In this document: positions 19,436-29,001 of the stretch, piece by piece
Layout: each line of letters starts with the position of its first letter
Position numbering within the stretch: the stretch's first letter is position 1
NCBI GenBank assembly: GCA_945831575.1
Contig: CAMACX010000020.1
Span: 1-51,370 of the forward strand
Direction: 5' to 3'
Source: an uncultured Mediterranea sp.
Lineage (GTDB): Bacteria > Bacteroidota > Bacteroidia > Bacteroidales > Bacteroidaceae
Length of the DNA: 51,370 bases
Position numbers and translations under genes: made by a program
Notes under the pieces: model-generated
Databases searched by the model: none
Told to the model about the DNA's origin: nothing
Seen by the model: the letters and a program-made list of their open reading frames with translations, nothing else

Positions 19436-19606
19436 ATTGCAACATTCAGCCCCATGTGTCGCATTCCATAAAAGGGACTTTCGTTTCCTGCTGCTATTTC
19501 ATACCTTTGCAGCTGAGTACTAAAAAAAATTCCTATGCGAGACGATAGCATGACTCAGGTAAACACAAAAAGAATGATTGTCAGTATTAATAATAATAGA
19601 AAAGGT

Positions 19607-20527
19607 ATGAAAAAATGGACAAAAAGAGTATTAATTGCAAGCAGTATTCTGATATGTTGCTGGGGATGCAACGAAATGTTTTGGAAGAATATGCCTGTCG
19701 TATCAGAGGGCTATCAGAGCAGATTTGATTATCAAGGCTCTTTGGAGAGTAAGTATGCTGCAGACGGGCCGTATCAAGTGGAACTGTTCACACAGGAGGA
19801 TAGCGACGAACGAATCAAGCTACTTCAAGTGTATTACCCTGCAGACTTGAAATCCTCACAAGCAAAATGGCCCTTGGTCCTCATGGCCAACGGAACAGGC
19901 ATACGTGCCTCCAAGTATCAGGCTATATTCCGCCATTTAGCCTCATGGGGATTCATCGTAGTAGGCAATGAGGACGAATGGACATGGGACGGCAAATCCA
20001 TCAGCAAATCACTAGACATCATGCTGAAGGAGAATGCAAACCAAATGAGCATATTCTATCTAAAGGTCGATACGGCACACATCGGCCTGACAGGTCATTC
20101 GCAAGGCGGAATGTGCGTCTATACAGCAGCCTCCCTCTTTAATAATAGTCGTCTGTATAAAGCTCTCTGTACTCAGAGTGGTACGGCAGCAATGCTTGTT
20201 GACAGCCTTGGGGCTGACTTCCTGAAAGACATCAAGGCACCCATGCTACTGATGGGTGGCTGTGGTGACTTTGATGCCAAGTTGCTCTGCAAGTTATATG
20301 ATTTACAGAAAACGTACGAAGGTATTGGTTCGGAGCAACGCATCATGGGACGTATCAAAGATACGGACCATGGCGACATGCTACCTCGTGGAGATGCCTA
20401 CATGACGGCATGGATGCGCTACTGGCTCTGCAACGACACACTTGCCGCCCGCTGCTTCGTTGGAAAGGAAGCTGAAATCACGACAAACAAAATGTGGCAG
20501 GATGTGAAAATATCACTATTAAACTAA
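19607..20527 (+). CDS. Exported alpha/beta hydrolase (chlorophyllase/dienelactone hydrolase-like)
   Basis: 306 aa from the ATG at 19607 (MKKWTKRVLIASS); the frame is open upstream to 19535. An N-terminal hydrophobic segment ending in a cysteine-rich stretch suggests export, perhaps as a lipoprotein. The nucleophile elbow GHSQGG has Ser165, an oxyanion-type MANGTG precedes it, and a His is found in KDTDHGDM near the C terminus. The substrate is unknown. The neighbouring TetR-type gene suggests inducible expression. Confidence 0.8.
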   Translation: MKKWTKRVLIASSILICCWGCNEMFWKNMPVVSEGYQSRFDYQGSLESKYAADGPYQVELFTQEDSDERIKLLQVYYPADLKSSQAKWPLVLMANGTGIRASKYQAIFRHLASWGFIVVGNEDEWTWDGKSISKSLDIMLKENANQMSIFYLKVDTAHIGLTGHSQGGMCVYTAASLFNNSRLYKALCTQSGTAAMLVDSLGADFLKDIKAPMLLMGGCGDFDAKLLCKLYDLQKTYEGIGSEQRIMGRIKDTDHGDMLPRGDAYMTAWMRYWLCNDTLAARCFVGKEAEITTNKMWQDVKISLLN

Positions 20528-20707
20528 CGTGCGTTCGCCAGTAATTAATTGATTAAGCATTTTGTGATTAGCAAAAATTGTTGCCGTGAATTTGGATAAG
20601 AGGTTGACCAAAGAATATGGAGAACATTGAGTTTTATACACCTCTGGCATAGTCCATAGGGAAAACATCCCGTTTGGGCGAAGGAATCGGGGTGTTCGTC
20701 TAGTTTG

Positions 20708-20739
20708 GTTGGCTGAAGTCGGGAAGCCAGCTACCTTTG
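20708..20739 (+). promoter_or_regulatory. Promoter of the efflux operon
   Basis: GTTGG at 20708-20712, 19 bases, TACCTTTG at 20732-20739, 40 bases before the TolC-type gene. Confidence 0.65.
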
Positions 20740-20779
20740 TCGTCAGAAAATGAAGTATTAACCAAACAATAAAAACGAC

Positions 20780-22216
20780 ATGATGACAGACAAAGTGAAA
20801 CGATGGGCCCTGCTTGCTGCGGGGGTGGCCTGCTGTTGTGGGCTGTCTGCCCAAAGTGAGGCGACGACTGCCGAGGGGGCTGACCCCTTGACTGCTACGG
20901 GAACAGCCAACTCGCTGCCAACTGAGATGGCCGACTCGCTGCCAGCCACCTGGGACCTGCAACGCTGCATCGACCATGCCCTCCAGCACAACATCAGCGT
21001 TCGCAAGGGGCGACTACAGGCCGAGAGCAGCGCCATCGACGTGAAGACCGCACGGGCCGCCTTCCTTCCCTCCATCCAGGGGAGCATCAGCCAGCGCGGA
21101 GTGAACCGCCCCTGGAGCGAAAGCTCTACCCTCATCAGCGGCGACCAGATCAAGACCAGCCAGAGCAAGACCTCCTACAACGGCAGCTACGGCATCGACC
21201 TCAACTGGACGCTCTACAACGGCTCGCGCCTCAACACTCTCAAGCAGAACGAGCTCAACAGCCGCATCGCCTCGCTCAACGTGGCCGAGAGCGAGAACTC
21301 CATCCAGGAACAGATTGCACAGATCTACATCCAGATCCTCTACGCCTCGGAGGCCCTGAAGGTCAACGAGCAGACGCTGGAGGTGAGCCAGGCGGAGTAC
21401 GACCGCGGGGCACAGCTCTTCGAGGCGGGCAGCATTGCCAAGAGTGACCTGGCCCAACTGCAGGCACAGGTCAGCACCGACCGCTACAACGTAGTGACAG
21501 CACAAGCCACATTAGCCGACTACAAGCTGCAACTCAAGCAGCTCCTCGAACTCGATGGTGAGGAGGAGATGCAACTCCTGCTCCCCATCCCCTCCAACGA
21601 GCAAATCCTCACCCCCCTGCCGCTGAAGGCGGATGTCTATCAGCAGGCCCTCGTGCTCCGTCCGGAGATAGAAGCCGGCAAACTGAATATCGAGACCGCC
21701 GAGCTGGACATCAAGATTGCCCGTGCAGGCTACCTGCCCACGCTGAGCCTGACGGCCGGAGTCGGTACAAGCCACGCCAACGGCAGCGACTTCACCTTCA
21801 GCGAGCAGCTCAAGCAGAACTGGAACAACTCCCTGGGCCTCTCGCTGAGCATCCCCATCTTCAACCAACGGCAGACGAAGAGCGCCATCCAGAAGGCGAA
21901 AATCCAGAAGCAGAGCAGTCAGCTCGACCTGCTGGACGCGCAGAAGACGCTCTACAAGACCATCGAAGGGCTTTGGCTTGATGCCAACAGCGCCCAGCAG
22001 CGCTATGCCGCCGCCCTGGAGAAGCAGCAGAGCACCCAGGTGAGCTACGACCTCGTGCAGGAGCAGTTTAACCTTGGCATGAAGAACACCGTGGAGCTGC
22101 TCACCGAGAAGAGCAACCTGCTCAATGCCCAGCAAGAGACTCTGCAGGCCAAATACATGGCCCTGCTCAACGCCCAGCTGCTCCGCTTCTATCAAGGCGA
22201 AGCGCTGAAAATCTAG
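20780..22216 (+). CDS. TolC-type outer-membrane efflux protein
   Basis: 478-aa outer-membrane channel subunit. A signal peptide is followed by two OEP repeats (WDLQRCIDHALQHNISVRKG and later LRPEIEAGKLNIETAELDIKIARAGYLPTLSL). The N-terminal insert is low complexity (TADSLPTEMADSLP). The gene is the first of a four-gene exporter operon, 29 bases before the adaptor gene. An ATG three bases in is an alternative start. Confidence 0.93.
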   Translation: MMTDKVKRWALLAAGVACCCGLSAQSEATTAEGADPLTATGTANSLPTEMADSLPATWDLQRCIDHALQHNISVRKGRLQAESSAIDVKTARAAFLPSIQGSISQRGVNRPWSESSTLISGDQIKTSQSKTSYNGSYGIDLNWTLYNGSRLNTLKQNELNSRIASLNVAESENSIQEQIAQIYIQILYASEALKVNEQTLEVSQAEYDRGAQLFEAGSIAKSDLAQLQAQVSTDRYNVVTAQATLADYKLQLKQLLELDGEEEMQLLLPIPSNEQILTPLPLKADVYQQALVLRPEIEAGKLNIETAELDIKIARAGYLPTLSLTAGVGTSHANGSDFTFSEQLKQNWNNSLGLSLSIPIFNQRQTKSAIQKAKIQKQSSQLDLLDAQKTLYKTIEGLWLDANSAQQRYAAALEKQQSTQVSYDLVQEQFNLGMKNTVELLTEKSNLLNAQQETLQAKYMALLNAQLLRFYQGEALKI

Positions 22217-22245
22217 TTCCCCCAAAAATTTAAACATCAAGCATC

Positions 22246-23463
22246 ATGAATAAAAAGAAAACAGCACTCATCGCCGCAGTGGTCATCCTCATCCTGGGCC
22301 TCGGCTACTGGCTCTTGGCAGGCGGTGAAAGCAAGCAGAAAGTGACCTTCGCCACGGCCAAGGTGGAACGCAACAACCTCTCTGAATCCATCACCGCCAC
22401 AGGCACCATCGAACCGGTGACCGAGGTGGAGGTCGGTACCCAGGTGAGTGGTATCATCGACAAAATCTATGTGGATTACAACAGCGTAGTGACCAAAGGC
22501 CAGCTCATCGCCGAGATGGACCGCGTGACCCTGCAGAGCGAACTGGCCTCGCAACGGGCTGCCTACGACGGAGCCAAGGCCGAATACGAATACCAGAAGA
22601 AGCTCTACGAGCGCAATGAGAAACTGCACGCAAAGCAGCTGATAGCCGACACCGACTACGAGCAGTCGGTCTATAACTACCACAAGGCCAAGAGCACCTT
22701 CGACAGCAGCAAGGCCGCCCTGGCCAAGGCAGAGCGCAACCTCTCTTACGCCACCATCACCTCGCCCATTGACGGGGTCGTCATCAGCCGTGCCGTGGAG
22801 GAGGGACAGACCGTAGCTTCGGGCTTCGAGACCCCTACCCTCTTCACCATTGCAGCCGACCTGACGCAGATGCAGGTGGTGGCCGACGTGGATGAAGCTG
22901 ACATAGGCGGTGTGGAGGAGGGACAGCGTGCCACCTTCACCGTGGATGCCTATCCCAACGACGTGTTTGAGGGTACTGTGATGCAGGTTCGCCTGGGTGA
23001 GTCATCCAGTTCGAGCAGCGCCTCAAGCAGCAGCTCGACCGTCGTGACCTACGAGGTCATCATCTCCGCTCCCAACCCCTCGCTCAAGCTGAAACCCCGC
23101 CTCACGGCCAACATTACCATCTACACGCTCGACCGTCAAGGCGTACTCTCCGTCCCCACCCGCGCCCTGCGCTTCACCCCCGATGCCCTGCTCGTGGGCG
23201 ACAAGGCCATTGTCAATGATGTAGAGGCCGAGCACAAGCTCTGGACGCGCCAAGGCAACACTTTCACCGCCCACGCCGTGGAGACCGGCATCAGCGGAGG
23301 CAACCTCACGGAGATAGTAAGCGGCATAGCGGAAGGCACAGAGGTCATCACCGAGGCCACCCTCGCCACGATGGCCGGCAACGGGATGCCCGCCTCACCC
23401 GAGGCCAACGCCGGCGGCGAACGCAGCCCCTTCATGCCCGGCCCTCCGGGAAAGAAGAAGTGA
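22246..23463 (+). CDS. Periplasmic adaptor (membrane fusion protein), MacA-like
   Basis: 405-aa HlyD/MacA-family adaptor that links the inner-membrane ABC transporter to the TolC channel. One N-terminal transmembrane segment (about 6-24), the barrel-sandwich signature GTIEPVTEVEVGTQVSGIID, a helical hairpin (about 100-160) and the second lipoyl half TITSPIDGVVISRAVEEGQ. A Ser-rich linker (SSSSSASSSSS) occupies about residues 246-260. The C terminus is Gly/Pro-rich. Confidence 0.93.
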   Translation: MNKKKTALIAAVVILILGLGYWLLAGGESKQKVTFATAKVERNNLSESITATGTIEPVTEVEVGTQVSGIIDKIYVDYNSVVTKGQLIAEMDRVTLQSELASQRAAYDGAKAEYEYQKKLYERNEKLHAKQLIADTDYEQSVYNYHKAKSTFDSSKAALAKAERNLSYATITSPIDGVVISRAVEEGQTVASGFETPTLFTIAADLTQMQVVADVDEADIGGVEEGQRATFTVDAYPNDVFEGTVMQVRLGESSSSSSASSSSSTVVTYEVIISAPNPSLKLKPRLTANITIYTLDRQGVLSVPTRALRFTPDALLVGDKAIVNDVEAEHKLWTRQGNTFTAHAVETGISGGNLTEIVSGIAEGTEVITEATLATMAGNGMPASPEANAGGERSPFMPGPPGKKK

Positions 23464-23560
23464 TTTCGTTAACAAGTGGACATGTGGACAAGTTAACAAG
23501 TGAACAAGTTAACGAGGGGACAAGAATTATCACTAATCACTAATCCTTAATCACTAAAAG
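23464..23560. repeat. Repetitive spacer before the ABC ATPase
   Basis: Tandem variants of GTTAACAAGTGGACA run from 23468 to 23523, followed by ATCACTAATCACTAATCC. Both motif types recur in other spacers. Confidence 0.7.
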
Positions 23561-23564
23561 CAAG

Positions 23565-24308
23565 ATGTCAAACGTCATAGAACTACAACATATCAAGCGC
23601 AACTTCATCGTAGGCGATGAGACGGTACACGCTTTGCGTGGGGTGTCGTTCAGCATCCGTGAGGGGGAGTTTGTCACCATCATGGGTACCTCAGGCTCGG
23701 GCAAATCCACGCTGCTCAACATCCTGGGATGCCTCGACACCCCCACCAGCGGCGAGTACCTGCTCGACGGTACCGCCGTGCGCACGATGAGCAAATCGCA
23801 ACGGGCCGTACTGCGCAACCGCAAGATTGGGTTCGTCTTCCAGAACTACAACCTGCTGCCCAAGACCACAGCCGTGGAGAATGTGGAGCTCCCGCTGATG
23901 TACAACGCCAGCGTAAGTGCGGCCGAACGGCGGCGGCGAGCCATCGAAGCCCTCACCGCCGTGGGACTGGCCGACCGCCTGGAGCATAAGTCCAACCAGA
24001 TGTCGGGCGGACAGATGCAGCGTGTGGCCATCGCCCGCGCCCTGGTCAACAATCCTGCCGTCATCCTGGCCGACGAAGCCACAGGTAACCTCGATACGCG
24101 CACCTCGTTTGAGATTCTCGTGCTCTTCCAGAAGCTCCATGCCGAAGGACGCACCATCATCTTCGTGACCCACAACCCCGAGATTGCCCAGTATAGCAGC
24201 CGCAACATCGTACTGCGCGACGGGCAGATACGCGATGATGTGGTCAACGACAACGTGCTCGATGCCGCCAAGGCCCTGGCCGAGCTACCCATACAGACAG
24301 ACGAATAA
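23565..24308 (+). CDS. ABC transporter ATP-binding protein, MacB/LolD-type
   Basis: 247-aa nucleotide-binding subunit. Walker A GTSGSGKST at 41-49, Q-loop VFQNYNLLP, signature QMSGGQMQRVAIARAL, Walker B AVILADEATGNLD and the H-loop FVTHNPE. It stands as a separate protein, with the permease encoded by the next gene. Confidence 0.95.
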   Translation: MSNVIELQHIKRNFIVGDETVHALRGVSFSIREGEFVTIMGTSGSGKSTLLNILGCLDTPTSGEYLLDGTAVRTMSKSQRAVLRNRKIGFVFQNYNLLPKTTAVENVELPLMYNASVSAAERRRRAIEALTAVGLADRLEHKSNQMSGGQMQRVAIARALVNNPAVILADEATGNLDTRTSFEILVLFQKLHAEGRTIIFVTHNPEIAQYSSRNIVLRDGQIRDDVVNDNVLDAAKALAELPIQTDE

Positions 24309-24339
24309 CCAATCCAAAGCCAAAAACTCAAAAACTTAC

Positions 24340-25557
24340 ATGAACGGAACCAACTTATTCAAGATAGCCCTCCGGGCGCTGAGCAACAACAAGCTGCGCG
24401 CCTTCCTCACCATGCTGGGTATCATCATTGGTGTGGCCTCGGTCATCGCCATGCTGGCCATCGGCCAAGGCTCGAAGAAGAGCATACAGGCTCAGATCTC
24501 CGAGATGGGCTCCAACATGATCATGATTCACCCGGGAGCCGACATGCGGGGCGGCGTGCGTCAGGACCCCAGCGCCATGCAGACGCTGAAGATGGCCGAC
24601 TACGAGGCCCTCTGCAACGAGACGCGCTACCTTGCCGCCGTGAGCCCCAACGTGTCGAGCAGCGGACAGCTCATCGCGGGCAACAACAACTACCCGTCGA
24701 GCGTTACGGGCATCAGCAACGACTACCTGCAGATACGCCAGCTCACCGTGGAGAGCGGGGAGCTCTTCTCCGAGACCGACATACAGACCTCGGCCAAGGT
24801 GTGCATCATCGGCAAGACCATCGTCGATAACCTCTTCCCCAACACCGACCCCATCGGCAAGGTGGTGCGCTTCAACCAGGTGCCCTTCCGCGTCATCGGC
24901 GTGCTGAAGAGCAAAGGCTACAACAGCATGGGCATGGACCAGGACGATGTGGTGCTGGCCCCCTACACCACCGTGATGAAGCGCCTGTTGGCACAGACCT
25001 ACCTGAGCGGACTCTTCTGCTCGGCCCTAAGCGAGGAGATGACCGACCTGGCCACGGAGGAGATTACCTCCCTGCTCCGCCGCAACCACAAGCTCCGCGA
25101 GAGCGACGACGATGACTTCACCATCCGCTCGCAGCAGGAGCTGAGCTCGATGCTCAACAGCACCACCGATCTCATGACCACCCTGCTGGCCTGCATCGCC
25201 GGTATCTCGCTGGTGGTGGGTGGCATCGGCATCATGAACATCATGTACGTGAGCGTCACGGAGCGCACCCGCGAGATCGGCCTGCGCATGAGCGTCGGTG
25301 CCCGTGGCATCGACATCCTGAGCCAGTTTCTCATCGAGGCCATCCTCATCAGCATCACGGGCGGCATCATCGGAGTGATACTGGGCTGTGGAGCCAGCTG
25401 GCTGGTGAAGAGCGTGGCCCACTGGCCCATCTACATCCAGCCCTGGAGCGTACTGCTCTCCTTCCTGGTCTGCACCATCACGGGCGTGTTCTTCGGCTGG
25501 TACCCTGCCAAGAAAGCGGCCTGCCTGGACCCCATCGAGGCCATCCGCTACGAATAA
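24340..25557 (+). CDS. ABC transporter permease, MacB periplasmic core plus FtsX domain
   Basis: 405-aa permease from ATG 24340 (MNGTNLFKIALRALSNNKLRAF); the frame is open upstream into the ATPase gene, which is spurious. One transmembrane helix (about 22-44), a large periplasmic MacB-PCD domain, and three C-terminal helices of the FtsX domain with TERTREIGLRMSVGARGIDI. With the preceding genes it forms a MacAB-TolC-like tripartite exporter of antibiotics, lipids or peptides. Confidence 0.94.
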   Translation: MNGTNLFKIALRALSNNKLRAFLTMLGIIIGVASVIAMLAIGQGSKKSIQAQISEMGSNMIMIHPGADMRGGVRQDPSAMQTLKMADYEALCNETRYLAAVSPNVSSSGQLIAGNNNYPSSVTGISNDYLQIRQLTVESGELFSETDIQTSAKVCIIGKTIVDNLFPNTDPIGKVVRFNQVPFRVIGVLKSKGYNSMGMDQDDVVLAPYTTVMKRLLAQTYLSGLFCSALSEEMTDLATEEITSLLRRNHKLRESDDDDFTIRSQQELSSMLNSTTDLMTTLLACIAGISLVVGGIGIMNIMYVSVTERTREIGLRMSVGARGIDILSQFLIEAILISITGGIIGVILGCGASWLVKSVAHWPIYIQPWSVLLSFLVCTITGVFFGWYPAKKAACLDPIEAIRYE

Positions 25558-25626
25558 ACCGCCTCTTATTTTGCCCAACGGAAAAAAAGAGCTACCTTTA
25601 TCGCCCGAAACATAATCGCCACCACT

Positions 25627-26679
25627 ATGCGAAACCGACAACTGATAGAAATATTGATTCACATCGCAGGTTGGGGAATCGTCTTCGGATTCCCCTTCCT
25701 GATGATAAGCCGCAGCGGGTTCTCCATCTCATTCTGGGAGTACCTGCACCACGGCAGCATCGTGCCGATGAGCTTCCTCGTCGTCTTCTACGTCAACTAC
25801 TTCCTGCTCATCCCCCGGCTGCTCTTCGAAGGCAAGGTGAAGCAGTACCTGCTCTGGAATGTGCTGCTCATAGGCTGCACCGCCTGGGGCTCGCATCTGT
25901 GGCAGAACCTGCTGGCGGCCGAGCACACCCTGGGCAAGGATCCCAGATCCAAGCAACGTCCTCCGCAATGGATCTTCCTGATGCGCGACATCTTTTCGAT
26001 GATTCTCACCGCCGGCCTCAGCGCTGCCATCCGCATGACCAGCCGCTGGCGTGATATGGACAATGCCCGCCGCGAGGCGGAGAAGATACGCACCGAGGCC
26101 GAGCTGACCAACCTGCGCAGTCAGCTCAATCCCCACTTCCTGCTCAACACGCTCAACAACATCTATGCCCTCATCGCCTTCGACAGCGAGAAGGCGCAAC
26201 AGGCCGTGGAGGAGCTGAGCAAACTGCTGCGCCATGTGCTCTACGACAACCAGCAGTCCACCGTGCCGCTCCACAAGGAGATGGACTTCATCCGCAACTA
26301 CATCGAGCTGATGCGCATCCGCCTCGGGGCCCACGTGGAACTGAAGACCTCCATCGAGATACCCAAGGAGTGTACCCTGCCCATCGCCCCACTGCTCTTC
26401 ATCTCACTCATCGAGAATGCCTTCAAGCATGGCATATCGCCTACACAGCCCAGCTACATCCACATTCACTTCTGGCTGACGGAGGGGCGCGTGGAGTGCG
26501 AGATTGTCAACAGCAACTTCCCCAAGAGCAGTGCCGACAAGAGCGGCAGCGGCATCGGTCTGGAGCAGGTGAAGCGCCGGTTGGAGCTGAGCTACGCAGG
26601 CCACTACCTGTGGCAACAAGGCGTGAGCGCCGATGGCAAGAGCTATCGCTCCCGACTGACTATCGAACTAAGAAACTAA
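25627..26679 (+). CDS. LytS/YehU-type sensor histidine kinase
   Basis: 350-aa kinase. About four transmembrane helices (residues 8-130) and a coiled stretch lead to the His_kinase domain with the phospho-acceptor His170 in LNPHFLLNTLNNIYAL. The HATPase has ENAFKHGI and GSGIGLEQVKRRL. It is encoded 70 bases after the permease and upstream of a LytTR regulator, so it probably senses exporter-related envelope stress. Confidence 0.93.
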   Translation: MRNRQLIEILIHIAGWGIVFGFPFLMISRSGFSISFWEYLHHGSIVPMSFLVVFYVNYFLLIPRLLFEGKVKQYLLWNVLLIGCTAWGSHLWQNLLAAEHTLGKDPRSKQRPPQWIFLMRDIFSMILTAGLSAAIRMTSRWRDMDNARREAEKIRTEAELTNLRSQLNPHFLLNTLNNIYALIAFDSEKAQQAVEELSKLLRHVLYDNQQSTVPLHKEMDFIRNYIELMRIRLGAHVELKTSIEIPKECTLPIAPLLFISLIENAFKHGISPTQPSYIHIHFWLTEGRVECEIVNSNFPKSSADKSGSGIGLEQVKRRLELSYAGHYLWQQGVSADGKSYRSRLTIELRN

Positions 26680-26716
26680 GAAACTAAAGAACTAAGAAAC
26701 TAAAGAACTAAAAATA
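26680..26716. repeat. AACTAAGAAACTAAAG spacer repeat
   Basis: Tandem CTAAGAAACTAAAGAA units fill the gap between the kinase and regulator genes and even supply the kinase's last codons. Confidence 0.7.
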
Positions 26717-26724
26717 AACAGGAT

Positions 26725-27426
26725 ATGAAATTGCGATGTGCCATCATTGACGACGAGCCACTGGCCCTTGGGCTGATAGAGAGCTACGTGAAGAAGACCG
26801 ATTTCCTCACCCTGGAGGGGTGCTATGCCAGCGCCGTGGAGGCCATGCCACAGCTTACCGAGAAGCCGGTCGATCTGCTCTTCCTCGACATCCAGATGCC
26901 CGAGCTCAGCGGCATGGAGTTCTCGCGCATGCTGCCCCCCACCACCCGCATCGTGTTTACCACCGCTTTCGAGCAATATGCCCTCGACGGCTACCGGGTC
27001 AACGCCCTCGACTACCTGCTCAAGCCCATCTCGTATGCCGACTTCATGGAGGCAGCCCGCAAGGCGCTGCAATGGTACGAACTGATGCGCCAGCAGCCCA
27101 AGGAGCGCGAAAGCATCTTCGTCAAGAGCGACTACAAGCTGGTGCAGATTGAGCTACGCAACATCCTCTACATCGAAGGGCTGAAGGACTACATCAAGAT
27201 CTACGAGGAAGGGGTGCCCAAGCCCATTCTCTCCCTGATGAGCATGAAGACCATGGAGGAGCAGCTCCCCGCCTCCCACTTCATGCGGGTACACCGCTCC
27301 TACATCGTGCGGAAGGACAAGATCCGCGTCATCGACCGCGGACGCATTGTGTTCGGCAAGACCTACATCCCTGTGAGCGACAGCTACAAACAGGCTTTTC
27401 AGGAGTTTCTTGAAGGAAGAAGCTAA
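26725..27426 (+). CDS. LytTR-family response regulator
   Basis: 233-aa regulator. The receiver domain has acidic residues at IIDDEP, phospho-acceptor Asp55 in FLDIQMPELSG and the lysine in YLLKPIS. The LytTR DNA-binding domain occupies about residues 125-230 (FVKSDYKLVQIELRNILYIE; FMRVHRSYIV). It is the partner of the preceding kinase and likely controls the exporter operon. Confidence 0.95.
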   Translation: MKLRCAIIDDEPLALGLIESYVKKTDFLTLEGCYASAVEAMPQLTEKPVDLLFLDIQMPELSGMEFSRMLPPTTRIVFTTAFEQYALDGYRVNALDYLLKPISYADFMEAARKALQWYELMRQQPKERESIFVKSDYKLVQIELRNILYIEGLKDYIKIYEEGVPKPILSLMSMKTMEEQLPASHFMRVHRSYIVRKDKIRVIDRGRIVFGKTYIPVSDSYKQAFQEFLEGRS

Positions 27427-27484
27427 TTGTTCAAGAGAAACAGCAAAAATATTGTCCTTTAAAGCTAAAAAAGTGGTGAAAAAG

Positions 27485-27515
27485 TTTGCATTTGCAAAAA
27501 TAGTGCATAACTTTG
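27485..27515 (+). promoter_or_regulatory. Promoter with no ORF behind it
   Basis: TTTG at 27485-27488, 19 bases, TAACTTTG at 27508-27515. The next feature is the hairpin-terminator at 27602, not a gene. Confidence 0.75.
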
Positions 27516-27521
27516 CAGTCG

Positions 27522-27637
27522 GAAAACAGAGGAGTTGTGAAACCCTGAAGCTTTCTGATTAACAGAATAGTTTAGTTAAGTCTAGTTTAGTTTTTGTGTA
27601 GAGCGAGAGAAAGCAAGTGTGCTTTCTCTCGCTTTTT
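27522..27637 (+). ncRNA. Candidate small RNA gene (about 115 nt)
   Basis: The region between a consensus promoter and a strong terminator contains no ORF of note. It begins near GCAGTCGG and has TAGTTTAG repeats in the middle. I do not recognise the RNA. It lies between the LytTR regulator and the thioredoxin-like lipoprotein, both of which have their own signals. Confidence 0.55.
27602..27637 (+). terminator. Strong rho-independent terminator
   Basis: AGCGAGAGAAAGC, 6-base loop, GCTTTCTCTCGCT and TTTTAT: a perfect 13-bp stem. Confidence 0.92.
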
Positions 27638-27660
27638 ATGTACGTTAACGGTCACTTTGC

Positions 27661-27691
27661 TTGTAGGATAGAGAAAGTTGCACTATCTTTG
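27661..27691 (+). promoter_or_regulatory. Promoter of the thioredoxin-like lipoprotein gene
   Basis: TTG at 27661-27663, 20 bases, TATCTTTG at 27684-27691, 67 bases before the ATG. Confidence 0.65.
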
Positions 27692-27758
27692 CGCCGTCAA
27701 AATCAACATTTTATTATTGTAGCATAGCATAACACCAATTTATTATTGTATCAATTCA

Positions 27759-28856
27759 ATGAAAAAATCATTTTTTATGCTGGCAGCTGCCGCTGTGATG
27801 GCTGCCTGTGGCGGTGCACCGAAGGGGTACACCGTGAGTGGTACCGTAGAGGGTGCCCAGGATGGTGAGACTGTATATCTGCGTGTCCGCGAAGGACGCC
27901 AGATGGTCAACGTGGATTCTGCCGTGATTGCCAACGGCAAGTTTACCTTCAAGGGTCAGCAGGACACGGCCCGCTCCATCCAGCTGCTTTACCCTGGTAC
28001 AGAGGGAAACGGTCTGTCACTCAGTTTCTATCTGGAGAATGGCCAAATCAACGTAGCCTTAACCAAGGAGAACGACAAGGTAACCGGTTCGCCGCTGAAC
28101 GACCGCTACCAGCCATACCGCGATCAGTTCTCAGCCCTGGAGGCCGAACGCAAACAGCTGCTTGAGAACTTCAAGGATACAACGCTGACTGACGAGCAGA
28201 AGGATGTAATCCGCGAGAAGTTCATCAATATCTCTGACCGTACCGATTCACTGCTGAAGGTGGTGATGAACGAAAACATCACCAACCTGATTGGCGTGGA
28301 AATCCTGAAGAGCACCTACTACGCCCTCAACCTGGACGAACTGGAGGCCCTGGTTCCGCAGATTCCTGCTGAATACCAGAAGGACGAGCGCGTAGTACGC
28401 ATCCAGGAGATGGTAGTCAAGATGAAGGCTACGGCTGTGGGTCAGAAGTTCACCGACTTCACCATGAATGACCCCGAAGGCAAAGAGGTGAAGCTGAGCG
28501 ACTACGTAGGTAAAGGCAAGGTGGTACTGATTGACTTCTGGGCAAGCTGGTGCGGTCCCTGCCGTCGCGAGATGCCCAACCTGGTGGAGGCCTACAAGCA
28601 GTACAAGGGCAAGAACTTCGAGATTGTAGGCGTATCCCTCGACCGCGACCTGGAGTCATGGAAGAAGGGCATTGCCGACCTGAAGATTACCTGGCCTCAG
28701 ATGTCTGACCTGAAGTACTGGGATTGTGAAGGCGCTAAGCTCTATGCCGTGAGCAGCATTCCTCACACGGTACTGGTTGACGCCGAAGGCACTATCGTAG
28801 CCCGCGGCCTCCACGGCGAAGAGCTGCAGCAGAAGATTGCCGAGCTGATGAAGTAA
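27759..28856 (+). CDS. Thiol-disulfide oxidoreductase lipoprotein (DUF4369 plus TlpA/AhpC-TSA)
   Basis: 365-aa exported protein. The signal peptide ends in a lipobox with Cys17 (VMAACGG). Residues about 22-125 form a DUF4369-type beta domain (GYTVSGTVEGAQDGETVYLR), a helical linker follows, and from about 225 there is a thioredoxin fold with WCGPC (Cys265/Cys268). Proteins of this build are common in Bacteroidales and probably act in disulfide exchange at the envelope. The partner is unknown. Confidence 0.93.
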   Translation: MKKSFFMLAAAAVMAACGGAPKGYTVSGTVEGAQDGETVYLRVREGRQMVNVDSAVIANGKFTFKGQQDTARSIQLLYPGTEGNGLSLSFYLENGQINVALTKENDKVTGSPLNDRYQPYRDQFSALEAERKQLLENFKDTTLTDEQKDVIREKFINISDRTDSLLKVVMNENITNLIGVEILKSTYYALNLDELEALVPQIPAEYQKDERVVRIQEMVVKMKATAVGQKFTDFTMNDPEGKEVKLSDYVGKGKVVLIDFWASWCGPCRREMPNLVEAYKQYKGKNFEIVGVSLDRDLESWKKGIADLKITWPQMSDLKYWDCEGAKLYAVSSIPHTVLVDAEGTIVARGLHGEELQQKIAELMK

Positions 28857-28954
28857 ATCCACACGGCTGAGAAGTTAACTCTTCACGGCGTAACAGTTAG
28901 CTGCCCGGCTTTGAACAGTTAACTTTCCAGAACTGAACAAAACAGGATATAGAG

Positions 28955-29001
28955 AAAGCCCCCGAAGCGAGTTTGAATCACTTGCTTCGGGGGCTCTTTT
29001 T
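28955..29001 (+). terminator. Terminator of the thioredoxin-like gene
   Basis: AAAGCCCCCGAAGC...GCTTCGGGGGCT stem with a TTTTT tail; the stem is also usable on the other strand. Confidence 0.88.

Noticed and set aside
20528..20779. Minus-strand frame (about 20519-20989) before the TolC-type gene
   Set aside because: It overlaps the operon promoter and the real tolC start, and has no recognisable domain. The interval itself shows only the promoter.
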